Source of the DNA: CAVQZA01 sp963718355 | Lineage (GTDB): Bacteria > Actinomycetota > Thermoleophilia > Gaiellales > Gaiellaceae | Reading direction: 5' to 3' | Length of the DNA: 64,000 bases | Assembly (NCBI GenBank): GCA_963718355.1 | Contig: CAVQZA010000016.1 | Span: 124,001-188,000 of the forward strand | Program-made: the position numbers and the translations under genes | In this document: in pieces, positions 49,708 through 57,397 of the stretch | How positions within the stretch are numbered: position 1 is the first letter of the stretch | Layout of the letters: every line of letters begins with the position of its first letter | The notes under the pieces: model-generated | Seen by the model: the letters and a program-made list of their open reading frames with translations, nothing else | Told to the model about the DNA's origin: nothing | Database searches by the model: none

Positions 49708-50463
49708 ATGCGCCTCCTGATCGCTCTCGCTGCCGCCGTCGCGGGCGTGCTGCTCCTCTCCGGGGAGTCCGTCGCCGACGGCACGCAGCTCGTCGGCACC
49801 GTCGGCCCCGGCTTCACGATAAGCCTCAAAGGCGCCGACGGGGCACCCGTGACCCACCTCGCGCCCGGCACCTACCAGCTGCTCGTCCACGACCTCTCCG
49901 ACGAGCACGACTTTCACATCTTCGGCCCGTCCGGCTCGGGGATCGACGCGAGCACCGGCCCTGATCTCACATTCGTCGGCGACAAGACGTTCACGCTCGT
50001 GCTCCCCGACGGCGTCACGGTCGACTACGTCTGCGACGCGCACGCCGTGATGCACGGCAAGTTCACCGTCGGTACCGTCACGACGACCCCGCCGCCGCCG
50101 GCCGCGATCCATCTCGCCGCGACCCTGAATGCACGCCAGGAAGTGCCGAAACAGACCGTCAAGGCTCCGGCAGCGGGAGGCTCGTTCACGGGCACCCTCA
50201 CCGGCACGAAGCTCGCCTGGAGCCTCACGTTCCGGAAGCTGACCGGTCGCGCGCTCGCCGCGCACATCCATCTCGGCAAGCCCGGGAAGGCAGGCCCCGT
50301 CGCCGTCCCGCTCTGCGGCCCCTGCGCCCCGGGCGCGAAGGGCACCGCGACGCTGACCGCGGCGCAGGTGACGGCGATTCTCGGCGGCGGCACGTATGTG
50401 AACGTGCACACCGCCAAGAATCCGGCCGGTGAGATCCGCGGGCGCCTGCTTCGGAAGGTCTAG
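49708..50463 (+). CDS. secreted cupredoxin-CHRD fusion protein
   Basis: A 251-residue protein. ATG 49708 is preferred over ATG 49669 because TAGGAG lies just upstream and the leader (RLLIALAAAVAGVLLLSG) then starts directly. Residues about 30-120 are a cupredoxin-like domain with His (LSDEHDFHIFG) and CDAHAVMHGKF supplying Cys, His and Met ligands. Residues about 130-250 are a CHRD domain (LNARQEVPKQTVKAPA, AAHIHLGKPGKAGPVAV and a final PAGEIRGRL). The fusion is unusual but both halves are clear. Function unknown; extracellular. Confidence 0.85.
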   Translation: MRLLIALAAAVAGVLLLSGESVADGTQLVGTVGPGFTISLKGADGAPVTHLAPGTYQLLVHDLSDEHDFHIFGPSGSGIDASTGPDLTFVGDKTFTLVLPDGVTVDYVCDAHAVMHGKFTVGTVTTTPPPPAAIHLAATLNARQEVPKQTVKAPAAGGSFTGTLTGTKLAWSLTFRKLTGRALAAHIHLGKPGKAGPVAVPLCGPCAPGAKGTATLTAAQVTAILGGGTYVNVHTAKNPAGEIRGRLLRKV

Positions 50464-51143
50464 GCGCCCGTCCTGAAGCGGAGCGGCGTCCCGTGCGGCA
50501 GCACCAGCACGGGGCAGAGGATCAGGTCGATCAGGTACTGCGCCGCGGCGCTGAGCGTGACGCGGCCCGAGGCGGTGCCGGGCTTCGAGCCGATCACGAC
50601 CAGGCCGGCGTCGTCCTCGGCACGCGGGACGACCGTCGCACCGAGGCCCGCCGCGAGCGAGGCTGCCGTTTCCCCGGCCGCCGGGTCGCCGTTCTCGCTG
50701 ACCGCGGCGATCGTGTCGATCTTGATATCCGCCCGGTCGCGCAGGCCGGCGGGGGCGACGGCCAGCGCGATCGGTCCTCCTTCGATGAGGAGCTGCGCGG
50801 ATGTGCCGAGCTGAACATGGCCCGGCGCAGTGCGATATTCGGAACCGAACACGATCAGCTGTGCGCCTTCGCGCTCGGAAAGGTCGCGGAGACCTTCCGG
50901 CGTGGAGGCGTTGGTGACGACGAAGCGCGGCACGTCGGGCTCGCCGAGCCAGATCGCGCCGTTCTCGAGCAGTCCTTCCGCCTCCGTCTGGGCCCGCTTC
51001 TCCAGTTCCGCGTCCGGCTCCGCGGCGTGGCGGACGTACGCGAGCGCGAGCGAGCCGCCGGCGCGGGCCAGGAGCTGCCCTAGCGCGAGGGCATCGGTGT
51101 CGTTCTCGGTGCCGTCGTACGAAACGATGATCTTGATTGCCAT
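50460..51143 (-). CDS. tandem universal stress protein (two Usp domains)
   Basis: A 227-residue protein from ATG 51143 behind GGAGGAAG. The first Usp domain (AIKIIVSYDGTENDTDALALG to about residue 130) ends near LIVFGSEYRTAPGHVQLGTSAQLLIEGG, the ATP-binding glycine/serine loop. The second, shorter half (about 140-227) repeats the fold with VVIGSKPGTASGRVTLS. It lies 94 bases downstream of amt on the same strand, so it may be cotranscribed with it. Its stop overlaps the convergent CHRD gene. Confidence 0.88.
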   Translation of the reverse strand: MAIKIIVSYDGTENDTDALALGQLLARAGGSLALAYVRHAAEPDAELEKRAQTEAEGLLENGAIWLGEPDVPRFVVTNASTPEGLRDLSEREGAQLIVFGSEYRTAPGHVQLGTSAQLLIEGGPIALAVAPAGLRDRADIKIDTIAAVSENGDPAAGETAASLAAGLGATVVPRAEDDAGLVVIGSKPGTASGRVTLSAAAQYLIDLILCPVLVLPHGTPLRFRTGA

Positions 51144-51237
51144 GCTTCCTCCGGGAATCGCAGTCGCGTGCTCGGATGGGGCGCGGGACCGCCGCCGCGG
51201 CTGGGCGCGGCGGCGGCAGTCCCACGATGGGTCTCGA

Positions 51238-52635
51238 TCAGCCCGCAGGCTCCGGGGCAGGCGTGATGCTTGGTGCACTGCCGGCATACCCGAGCGAGGG
51301 CACGTCCGACGGGTAGACCTCGTGGCCGTGCACTGCGAGGTCGCCCATCTCCATGTCCTTCTCGCTCATCCGGAGCGGGATCACGAGACCGATCACCTTC
51401 AACAGGATGAAGGTTGCGCACGCTGAGAAGACGATCACCCAGAGCCCTGCTTCGGCTTGCAGCTTCAAGAGGTGCAGGCTACCTCCCGCCGCGAAGCTCG
51501 GGGTCTTCCCGAGTCCGATGTACACGATCATGTGCGAGTCCGCGAGGAGCCCGACGAGGAGCCCGCCGAGGAGCCCGGCGATGCCGTGCGTGTAGATCAC
51601 GCCGAGTGTGTCGTCCACGACGCGGAACGGCCACACGCGGCTGAGGTAGTTGTAGGCGAGGTACACGATCGAGGCGGCGACCGCGCCGATGATCATCGCG
51701 CCGTAGCCGTTGACGAAACCGGCGGCGGGCGTGATCGCGACGAGGCCGACGATCATGCCGTTGACGCTGCCGATCAGCGACGGCTTGCGTCCGGTCGCGT
51801 AGTCCCAGATCACCCAGACCAGGAACGCAACGGCCGTGGCGAGGTTCGTGTTCAGGACGGCAGCAGCGGCGTCCGCGCCCGCGTAGTACGGGTCGCCGCC
51901 GTTGAAGCCGTTCCAGCCGAGCCAGAGGAGACCGGCGCCGGCCGCGACCATCAGCAGGTTGTTCGGTGCGTCGATCTCACGGTCACGTGCCAGGCGCGGT
52001 CCGATCACCGCTGCCGCGACGAAGCCGGAGACTCCCGCGGCGAGATGGATCACGTAGCCGCCCGAGTAGTCGATCGCGCCCTGCTGGGCGAACCAGCCGC
52101 CGCCCCAGATCAGGAAGGCGTTCACGACGTACACGCAGCTGATCCACAGGGGCACGATCACGAGCCAGGCCTTGAAGTTGATCCGGCCGAGCACCGCGCC
52201 GAGCATCAGGATCGGCGTGATCGCCGCGAACACGAACTGGAAGTAGACGAGCGTGGACTGCGGGAAGTGGAACGGCGGCCCGGTCGAGACGAGCGGGATC
52301 ACAGCCTGTCCCTGCAGTGCAGTGTGATTCAGGACAGGTCCCGGCTGACCGATGAAATTGCCGAAGAAACCACTGTCCGAGAGGCCGTGCCACGGGTTTC
52401 CGAACGCCATGTCGAAGCCGTAGAGAACCCATACGACCAGGACGAGCGCGAAGGCGACGAACGCGAGCATCATGCTGTTCACCGACCAGCGCTTCTGCAT
52501 CACCCCGCCGTAGAGCACAACGAGTCCGGGCACGCTCATCAGGCCGACCAGCGTCGCCGCAGTCAGCTGCCAGGCATTGTCGCCCGGGTTCAGCCAAGTC
52601 GGGTAAGCCGCCCAAGCATCCGCTAGCAAAGACAT
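51238..52635 (-). CDS. amt: ammonium transporter (Amt)
   Basis: A 465-residue protein from ATG 52635 behind GGGAGAGG. It is an eleven-helix Amt/Rh fold: NAWQLTAATLVGLMSVPGLVVLYGG at the start, the twin-His pore residues in SGGYVIHLAAGVSGFVAAAV and TLGVIYTHGIAGLLGGLL, and a conserved cytosolic tail region (MSEKDMEMGDLAVHGHE) that interacts with GlnK in the family. No glnK gene is adjacent. It is likely nitrogen-regulated through its long leader. Confidence 0.96.
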   Translation of the reverse strand: MSLLADAWAAYPTWLNPGDNAWQLTAATLVGLMSVPGLVVLYGGVMQKRWSVNSMMLAFVAFALVLVVWVLYGFDMAFGNPWHGLSDSGFFGNFIGQPGPVLNHTALQGQAVIPLVSTGPPFHFPQSTLVYFQFVFAAITPILMLGAVLGRINFKAWLVIVPLWISCVYVVNAFLIWGGGWFAQQGAIDYSGGYVIHLAAGVSGFVAAAVIGPRLARDREIDAPNNLLMVAAGAGLLWLGWNGFNGGDPYYAGADAAAAVLNTNLATAVAFLVWVIWDYATGRKPSLIGSVNGMIVGLVAITPAAGFVNGYGAMIIGAVAASIVYLAYNYLSRVWPFRVVDDTLGVIYTHGIAGLLGGLLVGLLADSHMIVYIGLGKTPSFAAGGSLHLLKLQAEAGLWVIVFSACATFILLKVIGLVIPLRMSEKDMEMGDLAVHGHEVYPSDVPSLGYAGSAPSITPAPEPAG

Positions 52636-52723
52636 TCCTCTCCCTTCGGGAACCACAGAGGTTGAGGTTGCGTCACCTCGGCGCCACCGGCATCGGCGGC
52701 AAGCCCACATAGGCCAGGCAAAC

Positions 52724-52754
52724 AAAAACGCCCCAGGACAAGAGTCCCGAGGCG
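52724..52754 (-). terminator. strand-specific intrinsic terminator in the amt leader
   Basis: Read on the minus strand: CGCCTCGGGAC (52754-52744), loop TCTT, GTCCTGGGGCG (52739-52729), then TTTTT (52728-52724). All 11 pairs form in RNA, two of them G-U, which would be C-A mismatches on the plus strand, so the terminator works only toward amt. It is about 90 bases before the amt ATG and about 33 bases after the predicted transcription start. Confidence 0.7.
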
Positions 52755-52763
52755 CCGTCGCCT
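52750..52763 (-). promoter_or_regulatory. competing hairpin overlapping the amt leader terminator
   Basis: Minus strand AGGCG-ACGG-CGCCT is a perfect 5-bp stem with a tetraloop. Its 3' arm shares five bases with the 5' arm of the terminator (52750-52754), so the two structures are mutually exclusive, the layout of a riboswitch or attenuator. The ligand is unknown. Confidence 0.4.
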
Positions 52764-52793
52764 TCGTCTCCGTCTACGTCGCCGGAGGCCGCG

Positions 52794-52823
52794 AATATAG
52801 ACCACCCGCAGGACAGTCGTCAA
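52794..52823 (-). promoter_or_regulatory. predicted sigma70-type promoter of amt
   Basis: Minus strand TTGACG (52823-52818), an 18-base spacer, TATATT (52799-52794). This is the best -35/-10 pair seen in the window. The start would be near 52787, giving a 150-base leader. CTCTAGAG, a palindrome, lies just upstream (52827-52834). Confidence 0.65.
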
Positions 52824-52841
52824 TCGCTCTAGAGTTCAGTC

Positions 52842-53147
52842 GTGCCGGTCGAAGGTCAGTGGGAGCGTTCTCAGACACCGTTCAGCCGGAGCGACAAGCG
52901 TCTGCTCTGGGCGGTCGGCGTCCTCGCCGTGGTCGTGATCGCGGCCGTCTCGGCGTACTACCTGACCCGCTCGTCGGCGCCGTCGGCCGCGAACTGCGTC
53001 AACGCGGACGTCGCCTCGACGATGGGCGGCGCGCGCCTCACGGTCTGCGGCGATGCTGCACACGCGTTCTGCGCAGCGCACGGCGGCAAGGATGCGCGGA
53101 TCGCGTCGGCGTGCCGGCGCGACGGGTTCGCGGCTGACCTTCCTTAG
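52842..53147 (+). CDS. small single-pass membrane protein with a four-Cys extracytoplasmic domain
   Basis: A 101-residue protein from GTG 52842. A hydrophilic start (MPVEGQWERSQTPFSRSDKR) is followed by one membrane helix (LLWAVGVLAVVVIAAVSAYYL). The outer part of about 60 residues contains four cysteines (NCVNAD, VCGDAA, FCAAHGG, ACRRDG), enough for two disulfides. No family recognised. It is divergent from the amt promoter and convergent with the unknown gene at 53144. Confidence 0.55.
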   Translation: MPVEGQWERSQTPFSRSDKRLLWAVGVLAVVVIAAVSAYYLTRSSAPSAANCVNADVASTMGGARLTVCGDAAHAFCAAHGGKDARIASACRRDGFAADLP

Positions 53148-53773
53148 ACGTTCTTGCCGGCCACGAACCACACGGGACCCTGGGTCCCGACCGGATTCGT
53201 GTCGGAGAAGACGTGGAGGATCTGCACGGTGCCCGGGATGCCCGCCTCGTCGACGCGCTCGAGGCAGCGGCGCACGACGGGCTCGGCGGCGCCGTAGCCG
53301 AACTTTCGCGCGCTGCGGAAGCGGAACGCGAGCCGCTCGCCGTCACGCAGCGGATTGACCGGAGCGAGGCAGAGCGCGGCGGGTGCGAGGTCGTCGCTCG
53401 AGCTGAACTCGATCTCCGCGAAGAGGTCGCTCCAGTCCGCGGGGAGCACGGCGAGCTCTCGCGCCCAGGCGTGGGCGAGCGGCGCCTCGTCGGGTGCCGC
53501 CACGGCGACCGCGACGGCCGTCGCCTCGAGCTCGAGTGAGCCGTCGATTCGCTCACGGTCGAGCCGTGCGAGCAGGCGCGCAACGTTGTCGGTGCCGGTG
53601 CGCGAGGACGCGAATCGCACGGTCGCGCCGCTGCGGCCGGGGCTCAGCGGACCGAGTAGGCCGGCCGCACGGGCCGCCTGCTCCGGGTCGGCGACGGTCA
53701 GCGCGACCTCGATGCTAGGCCAGTCCGAGGGCAGCTCGGAGACGATTTTGCGGAACTGCTCGGCAAGGGCCAT
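53144..53773 (-). CDS. unknown protein with internal duplication
   Basis: A 209-residue protein from ATG 53773 (another ATG at 53785). It contains two similar halves of about 95 residues: ELPSDWPSIEVALTVADPEQAARAAGLLGPLSP with GATVRFASSR, and VLPADWSDLFAEIEFSSSDDLAPAALCLAPVNP with RLAFRFRSAR. Each ends in a beta-rich segment (GSLELEAT and GTVQILHV). No known family. It is divergent from the dehydrogenase operon. Confidence 0.65.
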   Translation of the reverse strand: MALAEQFRKIVSELPSDWPSIEVALTVADPEQAARAAGLLGPLSPGRSGATVRFASSRTGTDNVARLLARLDRERIDGSLELEATAVAVAVAAPDEAPLAHAWARELAVLPADWSDLFAEIEFSSSDDLAPAALCLAPVNPLRDGERLAFRFRSARKFGYGAAEPVVRRCLERVDEAGIPGTVQILHVFSDTNPVGTQGPVWFVAGKNV

Positions 53774-53799
53774 GGCGCTCAGCATAAACTTCCCGCGCG

Positions 53800-54774
53800 G
53801 TGGCCCGAGTAGAAAAGAAATCAGCGACGCTTTCCAACGAGCGGCTCCGCGAACTGTTGCGCGAGATGCTCCTGATCCGGCGTTTCGAGGAGATGGTCGA
53901 GGAGCGTTTCCGCGCCGGCGAGCTGCCCGGCTTCCTGCACGTCGCGATCGGCGAGGAGGCCTGCGCCGTCGGCGTGTGCTCCGCGCTCGAGGACGGCGAC
54001 GTGATCGCCTCGACGCACCGGGCGCACGGTCACACGCTCGCGAAGGGGACACCGCCGAACGAGGTGATGGCCGAGCTCTACGGGAAGCTCGAGGGCTGCT
54101 CGCACGGGTACGGCGGCTCGATGCACCTCTATGACGTCGAGCGCGGCAACCTCGGCGCCAACGCCGTGATCGGCGGCGGCCTGCCCGGGATCGTCGGTGC
54201 GGCGCTCGCCTTCCAGATGCGCGGAGAGCCGCGCGTCGCGCTTGCGTTCTTCGGCGACGGCGCGACGAACATCGGCACCTTCCACGAGTCGCTCAATCTC
54301 GCGCAGCTCTGGCGCGTCCCGGCAGTGTTCGTGCTCGAGAACAACCACTGGGCCGAGTCGACGCCGGCGAGCCAGCAGCTGCCGATCGAGGACCTCACGC
54401 AGCGCGCCGTCGCGTACGGGATGAAGTCGCTGAAGGCGGACGGCCAGGATCTCCAGGCCGTCTACGCCGCTGCGTCGAAGGCGCTCGACCATGCGCGCGA
54501 GGGCAAGGGCCCGGTGCTGCTCGTCCTCGAGACGTTCCGCTTCTCGGGCCACTTCGTCGGCGACGCGCAGATCTACCGGCCGAAGGGCGAGGTGCAGATG
54601 CTGCGCGAGACGCAGGATCCGATCGAGCTGCTGCGTGCGAAGATCGAGCTCGGCGACGATGAGTTCGCGGAAATGGACGCCGAGGTGCACGCGGTCGTCG
54701 ATGCGTCGGTGGAGTTCGCGAAGAACGGCACCGATCCGCGCCCCGAGGACGCGCTCAAGAACGTCTATGCCTGA
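53800..54774 (+). CDS. pdhA: thiamine-dependent 2-oxoacid/acetoin dehydrogenase E1 alpha
   Basis: A 324-residue protein from GTG 53800. The TPP site reads FFGDGATNIGTFHESLNLAQLW and the following loop ENNHWAESTPASQQ. The opening (ELLREMLLIRRFEEMVEERFRAGELPGFLHVAIGEEA) and STHRAHGHTLAKG are family hallmarks. It decarboxylates a 2-oxo acid with E1 beta; pyruvate or acetoin are the likely substrates by length and motif. The order E1a-E1b-E2-GNAT-E3 forms one operon. Confidence 0.93.
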   Translation: MARVEKKSATLSNERLRELLREMLLIRRFEEMVEERFRAGELPGFLHVAIGEEACAVGVCSALEDGDVIASTHRAHGHTLAKGTPPNEVMAELYGKLEGCSHGYGGSMHLYDVERGNLGANAVIGGGLPGIVGAALAFQMRGEPRVALAFFGDGATNIGTFHESLNLAQLWRVPAVFVLENNHWAESTPASQQLPIEDLTQRAVAYGMKSLKADGQDLQAVYAAASKALDHAREGKGPVLLVLETFRFSGHFVGDAQIYRPKGEVQMLRETQDPIELLRAKIELGDDEFAEMDAEVHAVVDASVEFAKNGTDPRPEDALKNVYA

Positions 54775-55744
54775 GCTTTCCTACCGCGAGGCCGTGCGCG
54801 ACGCGCTCGTGCAGGCGATGCGGCGCGACGACGACGTGTTCGTGATGGGCGAGGACATCGCCGAGATGGGCGGGTCGATGGGCGTGACGATGGGGATGCT
54901 CGACGAGTTCGGTCCCGAGCGCGTCCGCAACACGCCGATCTCGGAGATGGCGCTCGTCGGCACCGCGATCGGCGCGGCCGTGCAGGGGATGCGGCCCGTC
55001 GCCGAGGTGATGTACGAGGACTTCCTGACGCTCGCCGCGGAGCAGATCGTCAATCAGGCCGCGAAGCACCGCTACATGTCCGGCGGGCAGATGACCGTTC
55101 CGGTCACGATCCGCACGCAGGGCGGCGCCGGCTGGTCGCCGGGCGCGCAGCACGCGCAGCAGCTCGAGGCGTGGTTCTGCCACATCCCGGGGCTCAAGGT
55201 CGTGTTCGCGTCGACTCCCGAGGACGTGCGCGGCCTGCTCTGGTCGTCGATCTACGACGACAACCCCGTCGTCTTCTTCGAGCACCGCACGCTGTACCCG
55301 ATCAAGGGCCATGTCCCGGACGAGTTGGAGCCGATTCCGCTCGGCAAGGCGCGCATCCACCGTGAGGGCGAGGACGTCACCGTCGTTGCGATCGGCCGGC
55401 TCGTGCACGATGCGCTCGCCGCCGCCGAGCAGGCCGAGGCCGAAGGGATTTCGGTCGAGGTGCTCGATCCGCGCACGCTGCAGCCGCTCGACGAGCCCGC
55501 GATCGTCGCCTCTGTCCAGAAGACGAACCGCGCGGTCGTGGCCCACGAGGCCGTGACCCGGATGGGCTTCGGCGCAGAGGTCGCGGCGGTGATCCAGTAC
55601 CAGGCTTTCGACTACCTCGACGCGCCGGTCGAGCGCGTCGGCTCGAAGTTCACGCCGCTGCCGTTCTCGCCGCTGATGGAGGAGTACGTCGTCCCGCACG
55701 CAGACGATGTGCTCGCAGCGATCCGGAGGACCGTTGGCCGTTGA
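54767..55744 (+). CDS. pdhB: 2-oxoacid/acetoin dehydrogenase E1 beta
   Basis: A 325-residue protein from ATG 54767, eight bases inside E1 alpha. N-terminal YREAVRDALVQAMRRDDDVFVMGEDIAEMGG, ERVRNTPISEMALVGTAIGAA, QGGAGWSPGAQHAQQLEAWF and a C-terminal EAVTRMGFGAEVAAVIQ match transketolase-like beta subunits. It joins E1 alpha in an alpha2-beta2 enzyme. Confidence 0.94.
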   Translation: MPELSYREAVRDALVQAMRRDDDVFVMGEDIAEMGGSMGVTMGMLDEFGPERVRNTPISEMALVGTAIGAAVQGMRPVAEVMYEDFLTLAAEQIVNQAAKHRYMSGGQMTVPVTIRTQGGAGWSPGAQHAQQLEAWFCHIPGLKVVFASTPEDVRGLLWSSIYDDNPVVFFEHRTLYPIKGHVPDELEPIPLGKARIHREGEDVTVVAIGRLVHDALAAAEQAEAEGISVEVLDPRTLQPLDEPAIVASVQKTNRAVVAHEAVTRMGFGAEVAAVIQYQAFDYLDAPVERVGSKFTPLPFSPLMEEYVVPHADDVLAAIRRTVGR

Positions 55745-56927
55745 GGTCAAGCTGCCGCGACTCGGTCAGGGGATGGAGTCGGGCACGATCGTCAAGTGGC
55801 TGAAGGCCGAGGGCGACGCGGTCAAGAAGGGCGAGCCGCTGTACGAGCTCGACACGGACAAGGTGACGCAGGAGGTCGAGGCCGAGGCTGACGGCGTCCT
55901 GCTCGCGATCGAGGTGCAGGAGGGCGAGGTGCCCGTCGGCCACACGATCGCGGTGATCGGCGAGGCGGGGGAGACGTACGAGGTCGCGGCGTCCGCCGCA
56001 CCCGTGGCTGCCGCGGCGCCCGTTCTCGTTGCGCCGGTCGAAGTGGTCGCACCGGTGGCCCCGGCCGCGGCGAACGGCGGCGACCGGATCAAGGCCTCGC
56101 CGCTCGCGCGCCGGATCGCCCGCGAGCGCGGGATCGAGCTTCGCGGGCTGACCGGCACCGGGCCGGAGGGCCGGATCGTCGCCGAGGACGTCGAGCGCGC
56201 CGCCGCCGGTACCGCTCCGGTCGCCGCTTCTGGTGCGCCGGTCGAGGGCGTCGAGATCGTGCCGCTCACCTCGCTCCGCAAGACGATCGCGCGCCGGATG
56301 ACCGAGGCGTGGCAGGCGCCCGCGTTCCAGATCACGATGTCCGCGGACATGAGCCGCGCCCTCGAGCTCCGCGCGCGGCTCGTCGAGCTCCACGACGGCG
56401 AGGGCGCGAAGCCGACGATCAACGACGTGCTCACAAAGGTCTGCGCCGCCGCGCTGATGCGGCACCGCGCCGTCAACGCGCGCTTCGCGGGCGATGCGAT
56501 CGAGCTGCATCCGACAGCGAATGTCGGCATCGCCGTCGCGCTCCCGGGCGGGCTCGTCGTGCCGGTGATCCCGTCCTGCGAGCGCAAGACGATCGCCGAG
56601 CTGGCGAACGCGCGCGCGGACGTCGTCGGCCGCGCCCGCGACGGCAAGCTGACACAGGCCGACCTCGAGGGCGGCACGTTCACGATCTCGAACCTCGGCA
56701 TGTTCGGCGTCGAGCAGTTCGTCGCCGTGCTCAATCCGCCGGAGGCCGCGATCCTGGCCGTGGGCGCGATCGAGGAGAAGCCCGTCGTGCGCGACGGCGA
56801 GCTCGAGATCGTGCCGCTGATGACGATGACGCTCACCTGCGACCACCGCTCGCTCGACGGTGCAACCGCGGCCGAGTTCCTGGGAACGGTCAAGGCGTTC
56901 CTCGAGGAGCCCGGCCTGGCGCTGTGA
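55734..56927 (+). CDS. pdhC: 2-oxoacid dehydrogenase E2 acyltransferase
   Basis: A 397-residue protein from TTG 55734, overlapping E1 beta; GGAGGA sits eight bases upstream. One lipoyl domain with lipoyl-Lys43 (LDTDKVTQEVEAEADG), a Pro/Ala-rich linker, an E3/E1-binding domain (SPLARRIARERGIELRGLTGTGPEGRIVAEDV) and the trimeric catalytic core ending LTCDHRSLDGATAAEFLG, with His and Asp of the active site. It moves the acyl group to CoA. Confidence 0.95.
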   Translation: MAVEVKLPRLGQGMESGTIVKWLKAEGDAVKKGEPLYELDTDKVTQEVEAEADGVLLAIEVQEGEVPVGHTIAVIGEAGETYEVAASAAPVAAAAPVLVAPVEVVAPVAPAAANGGDRIKASPLARRIARERGIELRGLTGTGPEGRIVAEDVERAAAGTAPVAASGAPVEGVEIVPLTSLRKTIARRMTEAWQAPAFQITMSADMSRALELRARLVELHDGEGAKPTINDVLTKVCAAALMRHRAVNARFAGDAIELHPTANVGIAVALPGGLVVPVIPSCERKTIAELANARADVVGRARDGKLTQADLEGGTFTISNLGMFGVEQFVAVLNPPEAAILAVGAIEEKPVVRDGELEIVPLMTMTLTCDHRSLDGATAAEFLGTVKAFLEEPGLAL

Positions 56928-57367
56928 TCCGCCCGGCTGGACCGAACGACGTCCGTTTTCTCACCGACATGCTCCGACACGCCTACTACTGGCATGTCGG
57001 CGAGGACCCCGAGCTGCCCGTGGCGCGCTACGTGACCGGCTGGGGACGCCCGGGCGACGCGGGCCTGATCGCCGCAGAGACCGCCGGGCCCGTCGGCGCC
57101 GCCTGGTATCGGCTCTTCCCCGAAGAGGAGGCCGGCTTCGGGTTCGTGGACGAGCAGACGCCGGAGCTCACGGTCGCCGTCGTCCCGAGCCGACGCGGCC
57201 AGGGCTTCGGGCACGAGCTGCTCGCGGGTCTCCTCGACACGGCCCGAGCGGCGGGCTTCGAGCAGATCAGCATCGGCGTCGAGCCGGACCCGGCGCGGGA
57301 GGCGTTCTACGCGCTGTTCGGCTTCGTGCCCGCTCGCCCGGGCGTGATGGTCGCTCGACTTGGCTAG
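56924..57367 (+). CDS. GNAT-family acetyltransferase
   Basis: A 147-residue protein from GTG 56924, overlapping the E2 stop. The acetyl-CoA loop is VAVVPSRRGQGFGHELLAGLLDTARAAGF (motif A: Q/RxxGxG/A), with a typical GNAT ending (FYALFGFVPARPG). Substrate unknown. It interrupts E2 and E3 in the operon, so its acetyl donor pool may be the complex's own product; that link is inference. Confidence 0.9.
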   Translation: MIRPAGPNDVRFLTDMLRHAYYWHVGEDPELPVARYVTGWGRPGDAGLIAAETAGPVGAAWYRLFPEEEAGFGFVDEQTPELTVAVVPSRRGQGFGHELLAGLLDTARAAGFEQISIGVEPDPAREAFYALFGFVPARPGVMVARLG

Positions 57368-57397
57368 CCTTATCCACACCTCGACTTAGGAGATTTC

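Noticed and set aside
48730..50463. Continuous plus frame through pheT into the CHRD gene as one fusion protein.
   Set aside because: The part before 49669 is an out-of-frame shadow of pheT; the signal peptide and ribosome-binding site fix the start at 49708.
52752..52784. Eleven consecutive arginine codons on the minus strand in a 66-codon frame, tempting as an arginine attenuator leader peptide for amt.
   Set aside because: The only start (TTG at 52823) is the first three bases of the -35 box, so it is not transcribed. No other start precedes the run; the pattern more likely reflects a repeated GACG-rich RNA stem.
52750..52787. ACGG tetraloop hairpin, considered as a guanidine-II (mini-ykkC) riboswitch.
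   Set aside because: Only one of the two ACGR-loop hairpins can be drawn, and amt is not a usual target, so the class is left open.
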